Origin: Kistimonas sp964291505
Lineage (GTDB): Bacteria > Pseudomonadota > Gammaproteobacteria > Pseudomonadales > Endozoicomonadaceae
Direction of reading: 5' to 3'
DNA length: 64,000 nt
Assembly: GCA_964291505.2 (NCBI GenBank)
Contig: OZ220216.1
Coordinates: forward strand, 2,046,001-2,110,000
Part shown: positions 37,720 through 47,455 of the stretch, piece after piece
Layout: each line of letters starts with the position of its first letter
How positions within the stretch are numbered: the stretch's first letter is position 1
Program-made: the position numbers and the translations under genes
The notes under the pieces: model-generated
What the model saw: only the letters and a program-made list of their open reading frames with translations
Database searches by the model: none
Told to the model about the DNA's origin: nothing

Positions 37720-39150
37720 CTAGCCAGCGTTCAGCAGGAAATGCACGCCGACACTGGCGACATAGCCCAAAGCGATCGCCCAGGACCAGCGCAGATGACT
37801 CATAAAGGTGTAGGTTCCCTTGGAAGTTCCCATTAAGGCGACACCTGCAGCCGAGCCCACAGAGAGCAGACTACCACCGACGCCTGCCGTCAACGTCACG
37901 AGCAACCACTGAAAGTTACCCATTTCAGGGTTCATGCTGATAATGGCAAACATCACCGGAATATTATCGACCACGGCCGAAATCAATCCGGCAACGATAT
38001 TGGTGATTGATGGCCCTAAATCCGCATACATGGACGAAGATATCATCTCCAGATAGCCCAGGTAACCCAAGCCACCCACAGAGAAAATAATGCCGAAGAA
38101 AAACAGCAGAGTATCCCATTCGGCCTTGGCAACCTTATGGAAAATATCGAGCTCACCACGATCGCTACCTTCAAGCGGGTGGGTAGATCGACTGCTTCGG
38201 CTCCTGTAAGTCAGATACCAGGTGTAAAACATCAGTAACGACATACCGGTCATCATGCCCATGAACGGAGGCAGGGAGAACACCTTCTCAAAGGTGACAG
38301 CCAGGATAATCGTCAATCCGAACAGGCCACACACGACAAGTCCTCCCGGCCTGATCCGGACACGCTCATCAATCGCCGAAGGCTTTTCAGACGGTACGAA
38401 GAAACTCATGATGAAAGCTGGCACCAGGTAATTGACCACGGCCGGTAAAAACAGCGCGAAGAAACCAAAAAATCCGACCTTACCCGCCTGCCAGACCATC
38501 AGCGTTGTAATATCGCCAAACGGACTGAATGCACCACCGGCATTGGCAGCAACCACCACATTTATCATCGCCAGGGTGACAAAACGCTGGTTCCCTCCCC
38601 CGACAGACATGATCACAGCGCCCATCAAAAGCGCCGTGGTCAGGTTATCCGCAACAGGCGAGATGAAGAATGCCAATATGCCCGTTACCCAGAACAACTG
38701 GCGGAACCCCAGCCCTTTCTGCATCAACCGTGCACGCAGGGCATCAAAGACCAGACGTTCTTCCATGGTATTGATGAATGTCATGGCCACCAGCAGGAAA
38801 AGGAACAGGGCACTGTATTCGTCCAGGTTGTGCATCAAGGCAGCGCGAAGCGCTTCATGTTCCACGCCATAATCCTGGGCAATAGTGGCAATCAGCGCCC
38901 AGATAATACCGGCAGCCAGTATCACCGGTTTCGATTTACGCAGATTAAGGACTTCTTCACCCATCACCATGATGTAGGCAAGGACAAAAATAGCGATACA
39001 CAGATAAGCCAGTGGATCTTCCGTGGCTCCCAGCACTTCATAGGCTCCACCGGATGCGAAAGCCAATCCCGGGCAAAGTGCAAAAACAGACGGCAACAAA
39101 CCGTTTTTGAAAAATTTCATTAGCAATATCTTATTGGTTATTTTGTTCAA
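37720..39150 (-). CDS. nhaD: NhaD-type Na+/H+ antiporter
   Basis: Sodium/proton antiporter typical of marine and halophilic bacteria, 476 residues. An apparent signal-like first helix ends FASGGAYE, followed by eleven or more helices. Characteristic segments include SPVADNLTTALLMGAV, NAGGAFSPFGDITTLM and SAVVDNIPVMFAI, with paired conserved aspartates in the two inverted halves. The start is uncertain; an ATG at 39120 (MKFFKNG) would shorten it by ten residues. Confidence 0.93.
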   Translation of the reverse strand: MNKITNKILLMKFFKNGLLPSVFALCPGLAFASGGAYEVLGATEDPLAYLCIAIFVLAYIMVMGEEVLNLRKSKPVILAAGIIWALIATIAQDYGVEHEALRAALMHNLDEYSALFLFLLVAMTFINTMEERLVFDALRARLMQKGLGFRQLFWVTGILAFFISPVADNLTTALLMGAVIMSVGGGNQRFVTLAMINVVVAANAGGAFSPFGDITTLMVWQAGKVGFFGFFALFLPAVVNYLVPAFIMSFFVPSEKPSAIDERVRIRPGGLVVCGLFGLTIILAVTFEKVFSLPPFMGMMTGMSLLMFYTWYLTYRSRSSRSTHPLEGSDRGELDIFHKVAKAEWDTLLFFFGIIFSVGGLGYLGYLEMISSSMYADLGPSITNIVAGLISAVVDNIPVMFAIISMNPEMGNFQWLLVTLTAGVGGSLLSVGSAAGVALMGTSKGTYTFMSHLRWSWAIALGYVASVGVHFLLNAG

Positions 39151-39215
39151 AAAATTCTACACCCCTGAAAAGGATAATAAACGCTGATTGCATATACCAC
39201 CTTCACCTGGAAAAA

Positions 39216-40388
39216 CTAAGCAGACTCAGAAACCGTTAGCAGACGCCTGGCCGCATGCAACATGACCTGGCTCCCCTGTTCGATCAAGGTATCCGGAAAA
39301 TCGTAATCCGGGTTGTGCAATTGCGGGCAGGATTCACCACTCCCCAGACAATACAACGCCCCCTTGTAGTGACGCGTAAACTGGCCAAAGTCTTCCGACC
39401 AACGCATGGGGCGGTCTACCGTTTCTGCAACAAGTCCTGCATCTTCCGCTGCCTCTAACACCAGGGAAACAATAGCCGGATGGTTTTCTGTTGCCGCAAA
39501 TTCATCACTGTAGCTGATTGACCACGCTAACCCGGCCTGATCAGCCTCCTGCCGGACCAGCATCTCTGCTTTCTCTCTTAACACCTGCATACGATCATCT
39601 GCCGCTGTTCTCAAGGTCACCATAATGGTGGCGTCACCCGGTGCAATACCGAAAGCCGGCTCTCCCAAACGTGCATGCACGATCGTGGCCAGTGCAAAAG
39701 CGTCATCATTTTCGACAGGTGTACTAAGCGCTGAAAGCTGCTCCAGCAGTCGACACATCACCACCTGCGGGCTGATACCATCCTCCGGCTTGGCAGCATG
39801 GGATGTTTTACCAGTGAGGGTTACTGTCATGCCACAGGATGCACAGGCAAAACTGCCAGCTCGCACCAGCAAGGTACCGAGAGAAGTGCCCGGCAGATTG
39901 TGCCAACCGATCACATAGTCCGGCGCCAGTGCCTGAAACCGTTCATCAGCCAAAACCGCCATGGCACCGCTACCATCCTCTTCCGCAGGCTGGAAAAGCA
40001 ATCCAACCCGACCATTCTCCGGCCGCTCACGCGCCAACCTGAACCCCAATGCCAGCAGCGTTGCCATATGGCCATCATGACCACACATATGGGCCTTACC
40101 TTCATGCTCTGAGCGGTAGGGCAGCACATTGATCTCATGAACCGCAACCGCATCCATATCAGCACGGAAGACAACCGTCGGGCCAGGACGTGGACTCTCA
40201 AACAAAGCCAACACACCCTGCCCACCAACGCCTGTCAGCATTTTATCGGGCCTGATATGTGCCGCCAAAAACCGCTGTAATCGCTCCGCTGTATCACTTT
40301 CAGCGCCTGACAACTCCGGATAACGGTGAAACTCCTGTCGCATCTGGCGACAAAGGTCAAGTTCCGCATCCCCCAAGCTGCTCATCAT
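39216..40388 (-). CDS. M20-family metallo-amidohydrolase (hippurate hydrolase-like)
   Basis: Zinc peptidase family M20D of 390 residues. RADMDAVAV, HMCGHDGHMA, FQPAEEDGSGA and GWHNLPG carry metal ligands and the catalytic glutamate, and WSEDFGQF is the late metal motif. The lid domain sits at about 180-290. Substrates of this family are N-acyl amino acids, including hippurate and IAA conjugates; this one cannot be assigned. It precedes nhaD on the same strand with a 65-base gap. Confidence 0.92.
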   Translation of the reverse strand: MMSSLGDAELDLCRQMRQEFHRYPELSGAESDTAERLQRFLAAHIRPDKMLTGVGGQGVLALFESPRPGPTVVFRADMDAVAVHEINVLPYRSEHEGKAHMCGHDGHMATLLALGFRLARERPENGRVGLLFQPAEEDGSGAMAVLADERFQALAPDYVIGWHNLPGTSLGTLLVRAGSFACASCGMTVTLTGKTSHAAKPEDGISPQVVMCRLLEQLSALSTPVENDDAFALATIVHARLGEPAFGIAPGDATIMVTLRTAADDRMQVLREKAEMLVRQEADQAGLAWSISYSDEFAATENHPAIVSLVLEAAEDAGLVAETVDRPMRWSEDFGQFTRHYKGALYCLGSGESCPQLHNPDYDFPDTLIEQGSQVMLHAARRLLTVSESA

Positions 40389-40646
40389 CTATCTCCTGGT
40401 ATTCCTCTGTGTGGCGCCGAAGTGCGCCACCACTGCAACACAGTAAGACCCGATAGTGTCATGTTCACGAATACTGACACAGCCCGTATTTATCCCGATA
40501 TTTATGGCTTGTATTTATAAAAAAACCATTACTCGCATTTAATCTGTCTTAAAACAGCGCTGACATAAGCAAAAGATTCATTGACAATCCGGTATACTTA
40601 CATGCATCTGAGACATAGCGGTAAGCAGCAGTTGTCGGAGGCATCG

Positions 40647-41144
40647 ATGTCCATTTCACCGCAGTTAGAGACATTTCTCGCTGAAAGCTGTACGAACTAT
40701 GAAGTGGTATCCCATCCCTACTCAGAACGGGCGGCAAACACCGCACGGTCAGCCTGCATTCCAGATCGAACCATGGCCAAAGCGGTTGTGCTGAAAGATG
40801 GGAATGGCTATGTGATGGCCGTGATGCCATCTCGTAACCGGTTGATGCTGGCTTGGTTGAATATGCGCCTGGATCGCAACCTGAAACTGGTACAGGAAAC
40901 CACGCTGCAGGATCTCTTCCCGGATTGCCAGCCCGGCGCCATACCAGCCATGGGCATCGCATACGGCATGAAAACCGTGTGGGACGATGCGCTTAATACC
41001 GTTGCCGATATCTACATCGAAGGTGGCAATCACCGGGAACTCATCCATATGCACCGCAATGAGTTCCAGAAACTGATGTACGGCCAGCCCCATGCGGCGA
41101 TCAGCTGTGATATTGAGGAAGAAGAGGCCTACCGAAGCTGCTGA
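40647..41144 (+). CDS. YbaK/ProX-family aminoacyl-tRNA deacylase domain protein
   Basis: 166 residues from the ATG at 40647, which has CGGAGG 6 bases upstream; a longer frame exists but lacks such a site. MAKAVVLKDGNGYVMAV includes the conserved lysine of the editing domain, and PGAIPAMG is the second family hallmark. Likely hydrolyses misacylated tRNA in trans. A homologue lies at 42912-43403 with 2 kb between them, so the pair arose by duplication or is maintained for different specificities. Confidence 0.88.
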   Translation: MSISPQLETFLAESCTNYEVVSHPYSERAANTARSACIPDRTMAKAVVLKDGNGYVMAVMPSRNRLMLAWLNMRLDRNLKLVQETTLQDLFPDCQPGAIPAMGIAYGMKTVWDDALNTVADIYIEGGNHRELIHMHRNEFQKLMYGQPHAAISCDIEEEEAYRSC

Positions 41145-41328
41145 CAACTGACAGATGCTTTCTGCCAATTCTTATCAATGATGTGCTCTTCCGATTGATG
41201 GAATAATCTGCAACGATATCACCGAGGCTATTCTGTAGCTTCAACGAGAATGAGTAAGGCGCTTGCACAGACATTAATCCATCAACAGCCGTGGTGGCTG
41301 AGGATTCATAACAGACGCAGGTGATGCT

Positions 41329-41682
41329 ATGAAGCAACGCTCTCTTCTGGCAAGACTCATCACCGCAGCGATTTTCTTCTTCGCTGCGATCTTTGGTGCG
41401 ATTCAGGGACTGTTTCTGGTTGCCTTCTTGGCATCCGTCTTCCTTGGCATTCTTGTTTATGATCTCATGGACTTCACCGTCCAACAGTCACGACAACTTC
41501 CCCATATCACTGCGACCGGGCCTCTGTGCATGCATTTCAACGGTGAGGCTTTTCCCGAGTGGCTGGAAGTCGGAGCCTGCCATCGCTACTACCTGACAGG
41601 GATTGCGCCCGAATATGTCTGTGAGAGTCTTGTGGAGAGAGAGGACATCATATACAACGGTGTTCGATACCATCCGGCCTGA
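41329..41682 (+). CDS. Small uncharacterised membrane protein
   Basis: 117 residues. A hydrophobic region spans about residues 9-45 (one long or two short helices), followed by a soluble domain with three cysteines (PLCMHF, GACHRYY, EYVCES). The ATG is not preceded by a strong ribosome site. I do not recognise the family. It sits between the YbaK-like gene and the convergent pentapeptide-channel gene. Confidence 0.6.
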   Translation: MKQRSLLARLITAAIFFFAAIFGAIQGLFLVAFLASVFLGILVYDLMDFTVQQSRQLPHITATGPLCMHFNGEAFPEWLEVGACHRYYLTGIAPEYVCESLVEREDIIYNGVRYHPA

Positions 41683-41716
41683 AGCAAGCAGACGACAACC
41701 CGGTAATCGTTATCGC

Positions 41717-42712
41717 TTATCGGGTCATCTTTTTCACAAATACCACCACATAGAGTGCCAGGATGAATGTCCCCAGAAATGCCTCGACGGCCGCAATCGT
41801 TCGCCCTATCCCCACTGGCGCGATATCACCATACCCCAGCGTTGTAAACGTCACGATGCTGAAATAGAGGCATTCCATTAACTGCCCCCAGTTTGCCTGC
41901 CACCCCTTCTCGGGATGCACCTGGATGATCTCACCGCCCGCACTGACGCCAATCATTGCATAGAGAAATGCACAAACGACCACCATGGCGGCAGAGAAAG
42001 CGATAACCCGCATAGGGCGTTCACCATAACCACACAGCAGATCAACGGTTTTCGATACGATCCTCTGCCACGAAAATGGGGGTAACTGGTAACGGCGGTA
42101 ACGCATCTCTTTTTGAAAGAACTCGCCAGCCTCCTCCTGCAAACCATGAAGCTCACATTGCCGACGAATATTCCGACAAACCTCCTCTGCCTCTTCATTC
42201 AACCGGCGTACCCCTTCTTTTCGATTAGGGTCACGCTTTCTGAGCTTTTTGCTCTCCGCAGCCTGAAGGATGATGTTACCCCATCGGATATGCTCGATCT
42301 TCGCATCATCAAGCCGAATACCGAGAAGATTGGCATTGGTCAGATTAGCTGAATTGAGATTCGCATACCTCGCATCAACCTTGAGCAGGCAAGCCCCCTG
42401 CAAGTTGATGTTATATAAATGCGCATCACGAAGATCGGCATGATTGAGATCAGCATCCGTCAGGTCATAACCTTCTGAGCTGCCTCGATTCACAAGGTGT
42501 ACATTTCGCAGATTGGCATTCTTTAACTGGAAACCACACAAAGGCCGGCCCGATTTTGCAATGGCCTCCACACGCTCGCAGATATCATCACCTCGCTTAT
42601 CTGCCTCCGGATCATGCCAGAAACACAAGCCGCCTTCTTTTTCTGCAGTATCTTCACAACGCCTGCCCTGATAGTCCACATAGGTACATTGAACGCATCC
42701 CTGCGCTTCCAT
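41717..42712 (-). CDS. Pentapeptide-repeat protein fused to a K+-channel pore
   Basis: 331 residues with three parts. Residues 5-40 form a Cys/His cluster (CVQC, RRCED, LCFWHD) that may bind metal. Residues 60-135 are pentapeptide repeats of the A(D/N)Lxx type (LKNANLRN, LTDADLNHADLRDAHL, ANLTNANLLG). A helical linker leads to a two-helix pore, residues about 235-331, with selectivity filter TLGYGD. The fusion would place a solenoid sensor on the cytoplasmic side of a channel. Gating signal unknown. Confidence 0.88.
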   Translation of the reverse strand: MEAQGCVQCTYVDYQGRRCEDTAEKEGGLCFWHDPEADKRGDDICERVEAIAKSGRPLCGFQLKNANLRNVHLVNRGSSEGYDLTDADLNHADLRDAHLYNINLQGACLLKVDARYANLNSANLTNANLLGIRLDDAKIEHIRWGNIILQAAESKKLRKRDPNRKEGVRRLNEEAEEVCRNIRRQCELHGLQEEAGEFFQKEMRYRRYQLPPFSWQRIVSKTVDLLCGYGERPMRVIAFSAAMVVVCAFLYAMIGVSAGGEIIQVHPEKGWQANWGQLMECLYFSIVTFTTLGYGDIAPVGIGRTIAAVEAFLGTFILALYVVVFVKKMTR

Positions 42713-42911
42713 CCTGATGCCAGCCCCGTAATCGTAATAATCCCATTACTGGAGAGTATAGCCAGCCAGTGCAGTTTTTCTTCTATGTCAGGAGTTTCGT
42801 TTAGTGGCACTGCTTAGAAAGGTTTGATCTGATGGACTGCACCGGTGGGTCATATACTGATGTGCAGCCTGAAGGCAGTTCAGGTTCGACTTAACATGGA
42901 GAGGTCATGCC

Positions 42912-43403
42912 ATGAGTGTTTCAAAAAAACTGTCTCAATTCCTTGCACAGCAGCAGGTTGATTTTGAATTGGTTCATCACAGCCCCAGCATGAGTGCTAT
43001 GCAAAGTTCTATTGCGGCACACGTTCCCTGCGAAGAAGTCGCAAAAGCCGTTGTTCTAAAGGATCATGTCGACAATTTCCTGATGGCTGTGATTCCTGCG
43101 GGCAGGCGCCTGCACCTACATACAGTGGAAGAACTCACTGACCAGAAGCTACGCTTGGCCTCCGAGCACGAACTGCAGCAAAAATTCACAGACTGCAAAA
43201 TCGGCGCAATCCCCGCCATTGGCCCGGCCTTTGACATGAGCATGGTCTGGGATGACCGTTTTCTGCAGCAACACGATGTTTACCTGGAAGCGGGTGACCA
43301 CGAAACCCTTGTGCATCTATCCGGCAAAAACTTCCAGAAGCTGGCCAGCACCGAACAACATGATCAGATCAGTATGCCCGTTAAAGAGCAACAGCCCGAA
43401 TAA
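42912..43403 (+). CDS. YbaK/ProX-family deacylase domain protein, second copy
   Basis: 163 residues, single YbaK editing domain. VAKAVVLKDHVDNFLMAV and KIGAIPAIGPAF align with the copy at 40647-41144, as does the late LVHLSGKNFQKL against LIHMHRNEFQKL. A GAGAGG site precedes the ATG. Predicted trans-editing of misacylated tRNA, likely with a different specificity from the first copy. Confidence 0.9.
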   Translation: MSVSKKLSQFLAQQQVDFELVHHSPSMSAMQSSIAAHVPCEEVAKAVVLKDHVDNFLMAVIPAGRRLHLHTVEELTDQKLRLASEHELQQKFTDCKIGAIPAIGPAFDMSMVWDDRFLQQHDVYLEAGDHETLVHLSGKNFQKLASTEQHDQISMPVKEQQPE

Positions 43404-44189
43404 TCACCCGACAGAGTCCAGCATCGCAGCACCGCAGGCGAGTACAACCATCACGAACAGCAGCCATTTCAATGTGGACTGGGAGGCTTGTATGGCAAAC
43501 CGAACGCTGTAGTGAGCCCCTATCATGCAACCCACGGCAAGAATCAGCCCCGGTATCCACAGCACCAAGTCGTACCAGATGAAGACACCTAAAGCTAACA
43601 GACTGAAACAGGCTGTACACACCACCTTCAGGGCATTGGCGCGTACCAGATCGTAACGAAGTCCGCCGGCCAGCGCTGCAATCAGCATGAAGCCCACCCC
43701 TGCCTGAACAAAGCCGCCGTAAACACCTGCCAGAAACAGCCCAGCCCAAGCAGAAGGTTTAGCGTGCAGAGGAACGACCGGCGTACCCGGCTCCGGCGCC
43801 ACGGTTGAAGGCTTAATGATCATGATCAAGGCCATCAACACCATGCTACCCAGAAGTACCGGTTTTAAAATCACTTCCGGCAGAAAAGCGGCAGCGAAAG
43901 CGCCAACCAAAGAGCCGAGCAGTGTCGGCACCATAACCGCCATCATGGAGGGAACTTCAAGCCGTTTCTCGCGATAAAATCCCTGCATACCCGTTAACGA
44001 CTGCATGACGACGCCCACCCGATTGGTCGCATTCGCCACATCAGCGGGCATTCCCATCAACATCAGCGCGGGCAGGGTCAACATGGAGCCGCCCCCTGCC
44101 AGGGTATTGATAAATCCGGCTACCACACCTGCCAGTAACAGCGCCGTAACATTCACGAGGGTCAGTTCATACATCATTTGTTCCATCAA
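43404..44189 (-). CDS. TSUP (TauE/SafE) family permease
   Basis: 261-residue membrane protein with about eight helices. AGVVAGFINTLAGGGSMLTLPAL is the first family repeat and GVYGGFVQAGVGFMLIAAL the second. TSUP proteins export sulfite, sulfoacetate or related organosulfur anions, but many are uncharacterised. No sulfonate genes are adjacent, although cysH lies 7 kb away. The first codons MMEQMMYE leave the start slightly ambiguous. Confidence 0.9.
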   Translation of the reverse strand: MMEQMMYELTLVNVTALLLAGVVAGFINTLAGGGSMLTLPALMLMGMPADVANATNRVGVVMQSLTGMQGFYREKRLEVPSMMAVMVPTLLGSLVGAFAAAFLPEVILKPVLLGSMVLMALIMIIKPSTVAPEPGTPVVPLHAKPSAWAGLFLAGVYGGFVQAGVGFMLIAALAGGLRYDLVRANALKVVCTACFSLLALGVFIWYDLVLWIPGLILAVGCMIGAHYSVRFAIQASQSTLKWLLFVMVVLACGAAMLDSVG

Positions 44190-44328
44190 CAGGGTGAGCT
44201 ACAGCCAGGGAAGAGTGGCTGCATCCGTTCCGTCATGCGAGACCGGCAACCGGATACCATCAATGCACTGGATTCATCAGGGCGGGGAGAAGAATGAGGC
44301 AGGACAGGACTATCTGCAAGTATCAAGC

Positions 44329-44360
44329 AAAAAACCAGCCCCCCTGAGATACAGGGAGGC
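44329..44360 (-). terminator. Terminator after pyruvate kinase
   Basis: On the minus strand GCCTCCCTG / CAGGGGGGC (one mismatch, 5-base loop) is followed by GGTTTTTTGC, directly after the pyk stop. Confidence 0.85.
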
Positions 44361-44366
44361 GCTTGA

Positions 44367-45824
44367 TTATACGGTCAGAATCTTCATGGTATTGGTTTCG
44401 CCGACAACCGCCAGCGTATCTCCTTTGGTCATGATGACCTGGTCACCGTCCTCGAGGTAACCGGCATCTCGCACGATTTTAACGGCGGCTGCATTCACTT
44501 CATTGCCAGAGGTGTAAACCGTTGGATCAAAAACAAACGCCTCAACCCCGCGGTACAGGGCGACACGCCGACGCGTGAATTCCTGCCGGGTCAGTGCGAA
44601 GATAGGCAACCGCGAGTTGATACGGGACATCCACAGTGGCGTGGAGCCGGATTCTGTCAGGCAGATAATCGCTTTAACAATCTGCAAATGGTTGGCGGCA
44701 TACATGGTGGACATGGCGATCGTCTCATCCGTCCGTTCAAATGAGAACGCCATTCGATGGGTCGAAACCTGACTCGCCGGCTGCTTCTCTGCGCCGAGAC
44801 AAATACGCCCCATCGCCTCCACAACTCGCCCGGGGTTAGCGCCTGTGGCTGATTCTGCAGACAACATGACGGCATCGGTACCATCCAGCACGGCATTGGC
44901 GACATCAAACACCTCGGCCCGGGTCGGCAAGCTGTTGGTGATCATGGATTCCATCATCTGGGTAGCGGTGACCACCGGTCGGTTCAAACGACGGGCTTCA
45001 GCAATAATCTTTTTCTGAACACCGATCAGCTCGGCATCCCCGATCTCAACGCCCAAATCGCCACGGGCGACCATCACCGCATCGGATGCCAGAATGACCT
45101 CTTCCAGCACCTTTTCATCCTTGACCACTTCTGCCCGTTCAATTTTGGCCATGATGGCCGCTTCACCACCGGCATCGTGCAATAGCTGTCGTGCCAGATC
45201 CAGATCCGCTGCACAACGGGGAAAAGATACTGCCAGGTAATCCAGATCCAGCTTCGCGGCGGTCTGAATATCGTCACGATCCTTATCGGTCAGCGCGGGC
45301 GCCGAGAGACCACCGCCCTGACGGTTAATCCCCTTGCTGTTGGTCAGTTCGCCACCGTTAACCACGTGACAATGAATCTGACGACCATCCACCCGTTCAA
45401 CCCGCATGGTGATACGCCCATCATCCAGCAACAGCATATCGCCGGAGGCACAGTCATTGGGCAGGGCTTCATAGGTCAGACCAACCCGATGCTGGTCACC
45501 GGCCGCCTTATCCATATCCGCATCAAGAATAAAGTGATCGCCTTCTGCCAGAGTGACACCGCCCTTGGCAAAACGGGCGATGCGAATCTTGGGTCCCTGC
45601 AGATCCCCCATGAGCGCCACGGCCCGTCCCAGTTGCTCTGCGGTTTCACGCACGCGATCAACCCGCTGCTGCAACTCTTCCGGTGTGCCATGGGAAAAGT
45701 TCAGTCTGACGACGTTAACACCGGCTTCAATCAACGCCGTCAGTGCTGCCTCAGCATCTGTTGCTGGCCCCAGGGTAGCAACAATTTTGGTTCGCCTTGG
45801 CATTGCAACTGTTCTTTCCGACAT
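44367..45824 (-). CDS. pyk: Pyruvate kinase
   Basis: Last step of glycolysis, 485 residues. RTKIVATLGPAT opens the barrel, LMGDLQGPKIRI and KIERAEVV follow, and MVARGDLGVEIG and ATQMMESMI complete the active site. The C-terminal allosteric domain (GSTPLWMSRIN) ends in GETNTMKILTV. The type resembles PykA, the AMP-activated isozyme. It follows the NhaC-type antiporter gene on the same strand. Confidence 0.97.
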   Translation of the reverse strand: MSERTVAMPRRTKIVATLGPATDAEAALTALIEAGVNVVRLNFSHGTPEELQQRVDRVRETAEQLGRAVALMGDLQGPKIRIARFAKGGVTLAEGDHFILDADMDKAAGDQHRVGLTYEALPNDCASGDMLLLDDGRITMRVERVDGRQIHCHVVNGGELTNSKGINRQGGGLSAPALTDKDRDDIQTAAKLDLDYLAVSFPRCAADLDLARQLLHDAGGEAAIMAKIERAEVVKDEKVLEEVILASDAVMVARGDLGVEIGDAELIGVQKKIIAEARRLNRPVVTATQMMESMITNSLPTRAEVFDVANAVLDGTDAVMLSAESATGANPGRVVEAMGRICLGAEKQPASQVSTHRMAFSFERTDETIAMSTMYAANHLQIVKAIICLTESGSTPLWMSRINSRLPIFALTRQEFTRRRVALYRGVEAFVFDPTVYTSGNEVNAAAVKIVRDAGYLEDGDQVIMTKGDTLAVVGETNTMKILTV

Positions 45825-45876
45825 GGCAACTCTCCTTGCTCAAAGACCTCAATAAACCGTAAAACCTGGCGCCTGA

Positions 45877-47199
45877 CTACTGACTTTTCGCCAGTCGGGG
45901 GAAACCTGACAGGATCGCCCCGGTCGCGCATAACGCCAGTATCCAGGGGTAATAACTATCACCCACCAGCGCCAGTGGAGACAGACCGGCGATAGAGCCA
46001 GCCAGCAGCAGCTGTGCCCCCCAGGGAATGATGCCCTGCACGACACAGGAAAACATGTCCAGCAAACTGGCCGAACGGCGGGGATCAATGGCATTCTTTT
46101 CGGCAATTTCCCGCGCCACCGAGCCACTGATTAGAATGGCCACAGTATTATTAGCCGTAAACAGGTTGCAGATAGACACCAGCAGGGAAATACCGATTTC
46201 GCCTGCACGTCCCTGCAATCGCTGAAAACGCCCGACCAGTGATTGAATACAACCTGTCAGCCAAACCAGGCCGCCCTCATGACGCATCACAGCCGCCAAT
46301 CCACCAATGAACATGGACAGCACCATGATTTCCAGCATACCTTCAAAGCCAAGGTAGATGTTATCGGCCATGGCCGCCATCGAATAGCCATCCTTGACCA
46401 GTAGCCCCAGAAAACCGGAAAAGAGAATCCCCACCATCAATACAACCAGCACATTCATACCGCTAACTGCCAGTCCGAGTACCAACAGGTAAGGCAATAC
46501 CAGCCAACCGTTAAATTCAGTGGTCTCAGGCGCGCTACCACCGTGACCGAGGATAAACAGAAGTACCATGGTAAGAAGTGCGGCAGGCACGGCAATACGG
46601 GCATTCAGGCGGAACTTGTCCCGCATACTACAGCCCTGGGTTCGGGTTGCGGCAATGGTGGTATCAGAAATAATGGAAAGGTTATCACCGAACATGGCAC
46701 CGCCCACCACGGTTCCTGCACACAAGGCCGGTGAAAGACCAGTCGCCTGACTGATTCCAATAGCGATTGGCGTGATCGCAGCAATGGTGCCCATGGATGT
46801 ACCCATGGCGGTGGATACAAACGCTGCCACAAGGAACAGTCCCGGCAACAGCAACTGTTCCGGCAGAACGGACAGACCCAGGGCAACCGTGGCATCTACT
46901 CCACCAATGGCGCTGGTGACCTTGGCAAAGGCGCCAGCCAGCAGGTAAACCATACACATGGTGACAATATTGATATCACCAATACCCTGTAAAAAATGCT
47001 GAATGCGTTCATTCAATCGGGCTTGGCCGATCAGCATTCCGACAATAATGGCCGGCAATGCCGCTACCGGTGCCTTGATCTGGTAAAAGGCAAATTCAAC
47101 ACCAGCAAGGGAATAATAAATACCACTGCCGAAAAACACGCCCAGAAAGACCAGTAATGGCAGGAGAGCTCGGGGATTGGCTGCAGGCTGTGTCATCAA
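45877..47199 (-). CDS. NhaC-family Na+/H+ antiporter-like permease
   Basis: 440-residue polytopic membrane protein of the NhaC/ion-transporter superfamily. GTSMGTIAAITPIAIGI, VVGGAMFGDNLSIISDTTIAATRTQGC and FTANNTVAILISG are the signature segments. It probably exchanges Na+ and H+, but relatives transport malate/lactate or tyrosine, so the substrate is not certain. Upstream of pyk on the same strand with a 52-base gap. Confidence 0.88.
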   Translation of the reverse strand: MMTQPAANPRALLPLLVFLGVFFGSGIYYSLAGVEFAFYQIKAPVAALPAIIVGMLIGQARLNERIQHFLQGIGDINIVTMCMVYLLAGAFAKVTSAIGGVDATVALGLSVLPEQLLLPGLFLVAAFVSTAMGTSMGTIAAITPIAIGISQATGLSPALCAGTVVGGAMFGDNLSIISDTTIAATRTQGCSMRDKFRLNARIAVPAALLTMVLLFILGHGGSAPETTEFNGWLVLPYLLVLGLAVSGMNVLVVLMVGILFSGFLGLLVKDGYSMAAMADNIYLGFEGMLEIMVLSMFIGGLAAVMRHEGGLVWLTGCIQSLVGRFQRLQGRAGEIGISLLVSICNLFTANNTVAILISGSVAREIAEKNAIDPRRSASLLDMFSCVVQGIIPWGAQLLLAGSIAGLSPLALVGDSYYPWILALCATGAILSGFPRLAKSQ

Positions 47200-47455
47200 T
47201 ATCCTCGTTCAGACCAGAAATGATCAGCGAAACGCCATCCACCGGGTCGCAAAATAAAAGGTCGCATTGTATCCGGCGCACAGCCCGATACAACTGGGCG
47301 ATTTACGTAAACCACCCATAGCCTGCCAATGATACAGAGTATCAACCGCTGTTGATTGCGTATTATTTTCGCAAGACTGGAACTTCAACATGGATTTGTC
47401 CGTCTTATGACTAATACTTAGTGAACATCCGATTGATGATCAATGCTGCACGCTT

